DNA of 8,418 nucleotides from Candidatus Hydrogenedentota bacterium. GTDB lineage: Bacteria; Hydrogenedentota; Hydrogenedentia; Hydrogenedentales; CAITNO01. Location: contig SLFT01000374.1 in the NCBI GenBank assembly GCA_007124105.1, positions 1 through 8,418 of the forward strand, written 5' to 3'. Below, piece after piece: positions 6,899-8,418 of the stretch. The notes beneath the pieces are model-generated. The model did not search any database. It was given only the letters and a program-made list of their open reading frames with translations, and was not told the DNA's origin. Each line of letters begins with the position of its first letter. The first letter of the stretch is position 1. The position numbers and the translations under genes are program-made.

Positions 6899-6920
6899 AG
6901 TATAGCACAGAATTATCTGT
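6899..6920 (-). promoter_or_regulatory. Extended -10 promoter with an operator-like inverted repeat
   Basis: Minus-strand TGC-TATACT (6907-6899) is an extended -10 element, 5 of 6 to TATAAT, with no recognisable -35. Immediately upstream, in what would be the spacer, lies the perfect dyad ACAGA-TAAT-TCTGT (6920-6907), which overlaps the TG by one base. The predicted start near 6892 gives a 114-base leader for the four-helix protein. A regulator binding the dyad would compete with RNA polymerase; no regulator gene is visible here. Confidence 0.45.
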
Positions 6921-6951
6921 TCGCGTCGGCCCGATATGCTGGTTGGCCGCG

Positions 6952-8067
6952 TCAGTCAATATAAAAGGACTGGGAATAGAATAGCGCGCCATCCACGTCA
7001 AGCTGAAAACGCACCACAGCATCTTTCAGGCCCGCGTAACTCATTGACGCGCCTGTTGCGTATTCCTCTCCATCTTTATACCAGGTAATGCCGTCATGGT
7101 TGTCAACGTCAACGGTGATAATGTCAAGGGCTTCGTCAACCTCAATCCGGTTGAACCTGGGATATGTCGCCACTCGTTGTCCCATGAATTTGTGGCCCTT
7201 TTGCAGGGCGTTGCGTACAGCCTCTTCCGTCAGCGACTCGGCCAGCACAATTGTCAGCAAGGCGTTGTTCGATACAGACGTGCTATGGGTGTCGTCGCTG
7301 CCCACGATGAAGATATTATGGTCGCGATAGTATTCCGCGAGCAGTCGGTTGAGCAGTTCTTCCGACAGTTCTTTACGATCGCCCAACCGCATCTCAAAAC
7401 CAAGCATCGCGTCGTATTCGGTCAGATAACGGCCAAAATATGTCACCGCCTCTTCCCACGTGTCCGTCCTGAAGAATCGGTCTTCCCAGCTGCCGCCCGG
7501 CGCGTAGTTCACGGGGTGCGCCCAGTAACCAAGCCCTTCGGTTGCGGTAATGCAGGCCATGCGCTCTTCTTCGGTCTGATTGCGGTCTTCATAACCGCAA
7601 CTACTGAACACACTCACCAGATGGGGATGTGAGGACAGCTCGTTTCCGCGTATTGCGAGCATGCCCTCGTCGCCCAGGTCTGGAAAGAAGGCCGAACTCT
7701 CCGCGCCGGCCCGATGCCAGATGCGCGACGGCTGTTCAGAAATCCAGTTTGTCCACGGCCAGGTGGTCGAGGCGGTGGGCATTGTCACGCGCTCCTCATC
7801 GCGGGTGGTATGGTAGTTGTCATGGTCCGTAATCGCCAGAATATGATACCCCGCTTCAGCGTAGTTGTATATCAATTCATCCGGCTCGGCCCGACCGTCG
7901 CTGTACACGGTATGGCTGTGAAAATTGGCGATGTACTGATTGGCTGATTCCCAGTTGACGTCGGCATAAGGGTTTTTCAACACCCGCGAGTCCGTCATCG
8001 CCGCCGTCGCAAACAGCATGGAAACAACTACCGCAAGAACAATTACTTTGAGTCCGCGTCTTACCAT
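6952..8067 (-). CDS. Secreted PHP-domain metallohydrolase (CehA/McbA-like)
   Basis: A 371-residue protein with an N-terminal signal peptide (MVRRGLKVIVLAVVVSMLFA, then TAAM; probable cleavage near residues 22-24) and a polymerase-and-histidinol-phosphatase fold. Metal-binding motifs are visible in order: FHSHTVYSDGR (H50, H52, D57), ITDHD (D81, H82), RGNELSSHPH (E143, H147, H149), AHPVN (H184) and GSDDTHS (D259, H261). These are the residues that hold two or three metal ions in PHP enzymes, so hydrolase activity is likely. The last 65-70 residues (ITVDVDNHDGITWYKDGEE onward) look like a small beta-sandwich. PHP proteins cleave phosphoesters, and the CehA/McbA branch includes carbaryl hydrolase and toxin-processing proteins; the substrate here is unknown, but it is extracytoplasmic. 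I chose the ATG at 8067, which has AGGAG (8079-8083) 11 bases upstream and puts the signal peptide at the N-terminus. The open frame back to TTG 8130 lacks such support. It appears to be transcribed alone. Confidence 0.88.
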   Translation of the reverse strand: MVRRGLKVIVLAVVVSMLFATAAMTDSRVLKNPYADVNWESANQYIANFHSHTVYSDGRAEPDELIYNYAEAGYHILAITDHDNYHTTRDEERVTMPTASTTWPWTNWISEQPSRIWHRAGAESSAFFPDLGDEGMLAIRGNELSSHPHLVSVFSSCGYEDRNQTEEERMACITATEGLGYWAHPVNYAPGGSWEDRFFRTDTWEEAVTYFGRYLTEYDAMLGFEMRLGDRKELSEELLNRLLAEYYRDHNIFIVGSDDTHSTSVSNNALLTIVLAESLTEEAVRNALQKGHKFMGQRVATYPRFNRIEVDEALDIITVDVDNHDGITWYKDGEEYATGASMSYAGLKDAVVRFQLDVDGALFYSQSFYID

Positions 8068-8303
8068 CGTATTACAATCTCCTGTGCTTGATAAGAACTC
8101 CTGCCAACGCGCAGGCACTCTGACAACCAACGCATAATGTTGCTGAAACCCTATCAGAAGACGTCATGAATGTCAAATGCCTATAACAGCGACAACGTTT
8201 GCGCTATTGTAAAGCGTTCTCGTATACTTACGTCCCCACGAAAATAATCGTACCCGTTCCTGTTCGCGCATCCCGCAATGAACGTGCAAGGTGTCCGACT
8301 TTT
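8068..8303. other. Upstream region of the PHP gene
   Basis: No gene seen in this stretch. It holds the PHP ribosome-binding site and promoter and a short hairpin (CCTGC-(6)-GCAGG on the minus strand, near 8100-8115). The rest, up to the repeat at 8304, shows nothing I can assign. Confidence 0.6.
8148..8176 (-). promoter_or_regulatory. Predicted promoter for the PHP gene
   Basis: A perfect minus-strand TTGACA (8176-8171), a 17-base spacer ending in TGA, and a poor -10 TAGGGT (8153-8148, 3 of 6) rescued by an extended TG. The predicted start near 8141 gives a leader of about 74 bases. Confidence 0.45.
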
Positions 8304-8418
8304 GTAACTGTCTACCAATAGAACTCAAAATTGGACTGTAGGGTGGGTGAAGCGAAGCGGAACCCACCCTACAGAATCGAAAATTTTGATTCAAGAAGGC
8401 ATCATGCTAGACAGTTAC
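8304..8418. repeat. MITE-like palindromic element with terminal inverted repeats
   Basis: A 115-base stretch bounded by perfect 11-bp inverted repeats, GTAACTGTCTA (8304-8314) and TAGACAGTTAC (8408-8418). Inside lie: CCAAT-(10)-ATTGG (8315-8334); the long central hairpin (8336-8374); GAATC(g)AAAA/TTTTGATTC (8374-8392), 9 bp with one bulge; and an alternative long-range pair TCAAAATT (8325-8332) with AATTTTGA (8382-8389). It has no coding capacity. Size, terminal repeats and nested structure suggest a non-autonomous mobile element or a large REP-like repeat. The window stops at its last matched base, so a longer terminal repeat or a target-site duplication cannot be seen. Confidence 0.7.
8336..8374. 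repeat. Central 13-bp hairpin of the GTAGGGTGGG type
   Basis: CTGTAGGGTGGGT (8336-8348) pairs perfectly with ACCCACCCTACAG (8362-8374) around a 13-base loop containing GAAGCGAAGCG. The arms and loop resemble a dispersed intergenic palindrome known from many bacterial genomes (GTAGGGTGGG ... GCGAAGC ... CCCACCCTAC); that resemblance is from memory and unsearched. Confidence 0.8.

Noticed and set aside
8173..8394. A 73-codon minus-strand frame through the right-hand repeat
   Set aside because: It reads through the palindromic element and the promoter region, lacks a ribosome-binding site, and its sequence has no protein-like features.

Overview
The window is a stretch of bacterial chromosome of about 55% G+C (estimated by eye). 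Every gene I can support lies on the minus strand, so transcription runs from high to low coordinates. Read that way the order is: a MITE-like palindromic repeat at the right edge, a secreted PHP-domain metallohydrolase, a four-helix membrane protein with a beta-propeller lipoprotein just downstream, ftsK overlapping a short RodZ-like protein, glycyl-tRNA synthetase, and the first 55 codons of a SIS-domain (GmhA-like) sugar-phosphate isomerase cut off at base 1. Signal peptides, a lipobox lipoprotein and a possible heptose-pathway isomerase fit a Gram-negative-type, probably uncultured lineage. No gene here fixes the phylum.

Region by region: 1-1528 holds glyS and the isomerase start, 62 bases apart and each with an AGGAG ribosome-binding site. 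1529-1735 is a compact regulatory stretch with a good sigma70-type promoter, a terminator-like hairpin about a dozen bases after the predicted start of transcription, and a second set of competing hairpins before the GTG start of glyS. 2215-5070 is ftsK, complete from membrane anchor to gamma domain, with a duplicated 34-residue module in its linker. The RodZ-like gene (1736-2218) overlaps its stop by an ATGA, so the two are translationally coupled and link chromosome segregation and division to cell-shape functions. 5359-6778 encodes two envelope proteins, probably co-transcribed from an extended -10 promoter that carries an operator-like inverted repeat. 6952-8067 is the PHP protein with its own promoter.

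Most genes are ordinary housekeeping or envelope genes. The unusual parts lie between and inside them: (i) the 115-base element at 8304-8418, with 11-bp perfect terminal inverted repeats around nested hairpins, one of which looks like a widely dispersed GTAGGGTGGG palindrome; (ii) the glyS leader, which looks like an attenuator but is not a T-box; (iii) the ftsK linker duplication, whose two copies differ only by transitions, 11 of 12 with the A:T pair in the same copy. I found no CRISPR array, tRNA, rRNA, transposase, phage gene or evident defence system, and no convincing new multi-gene system.
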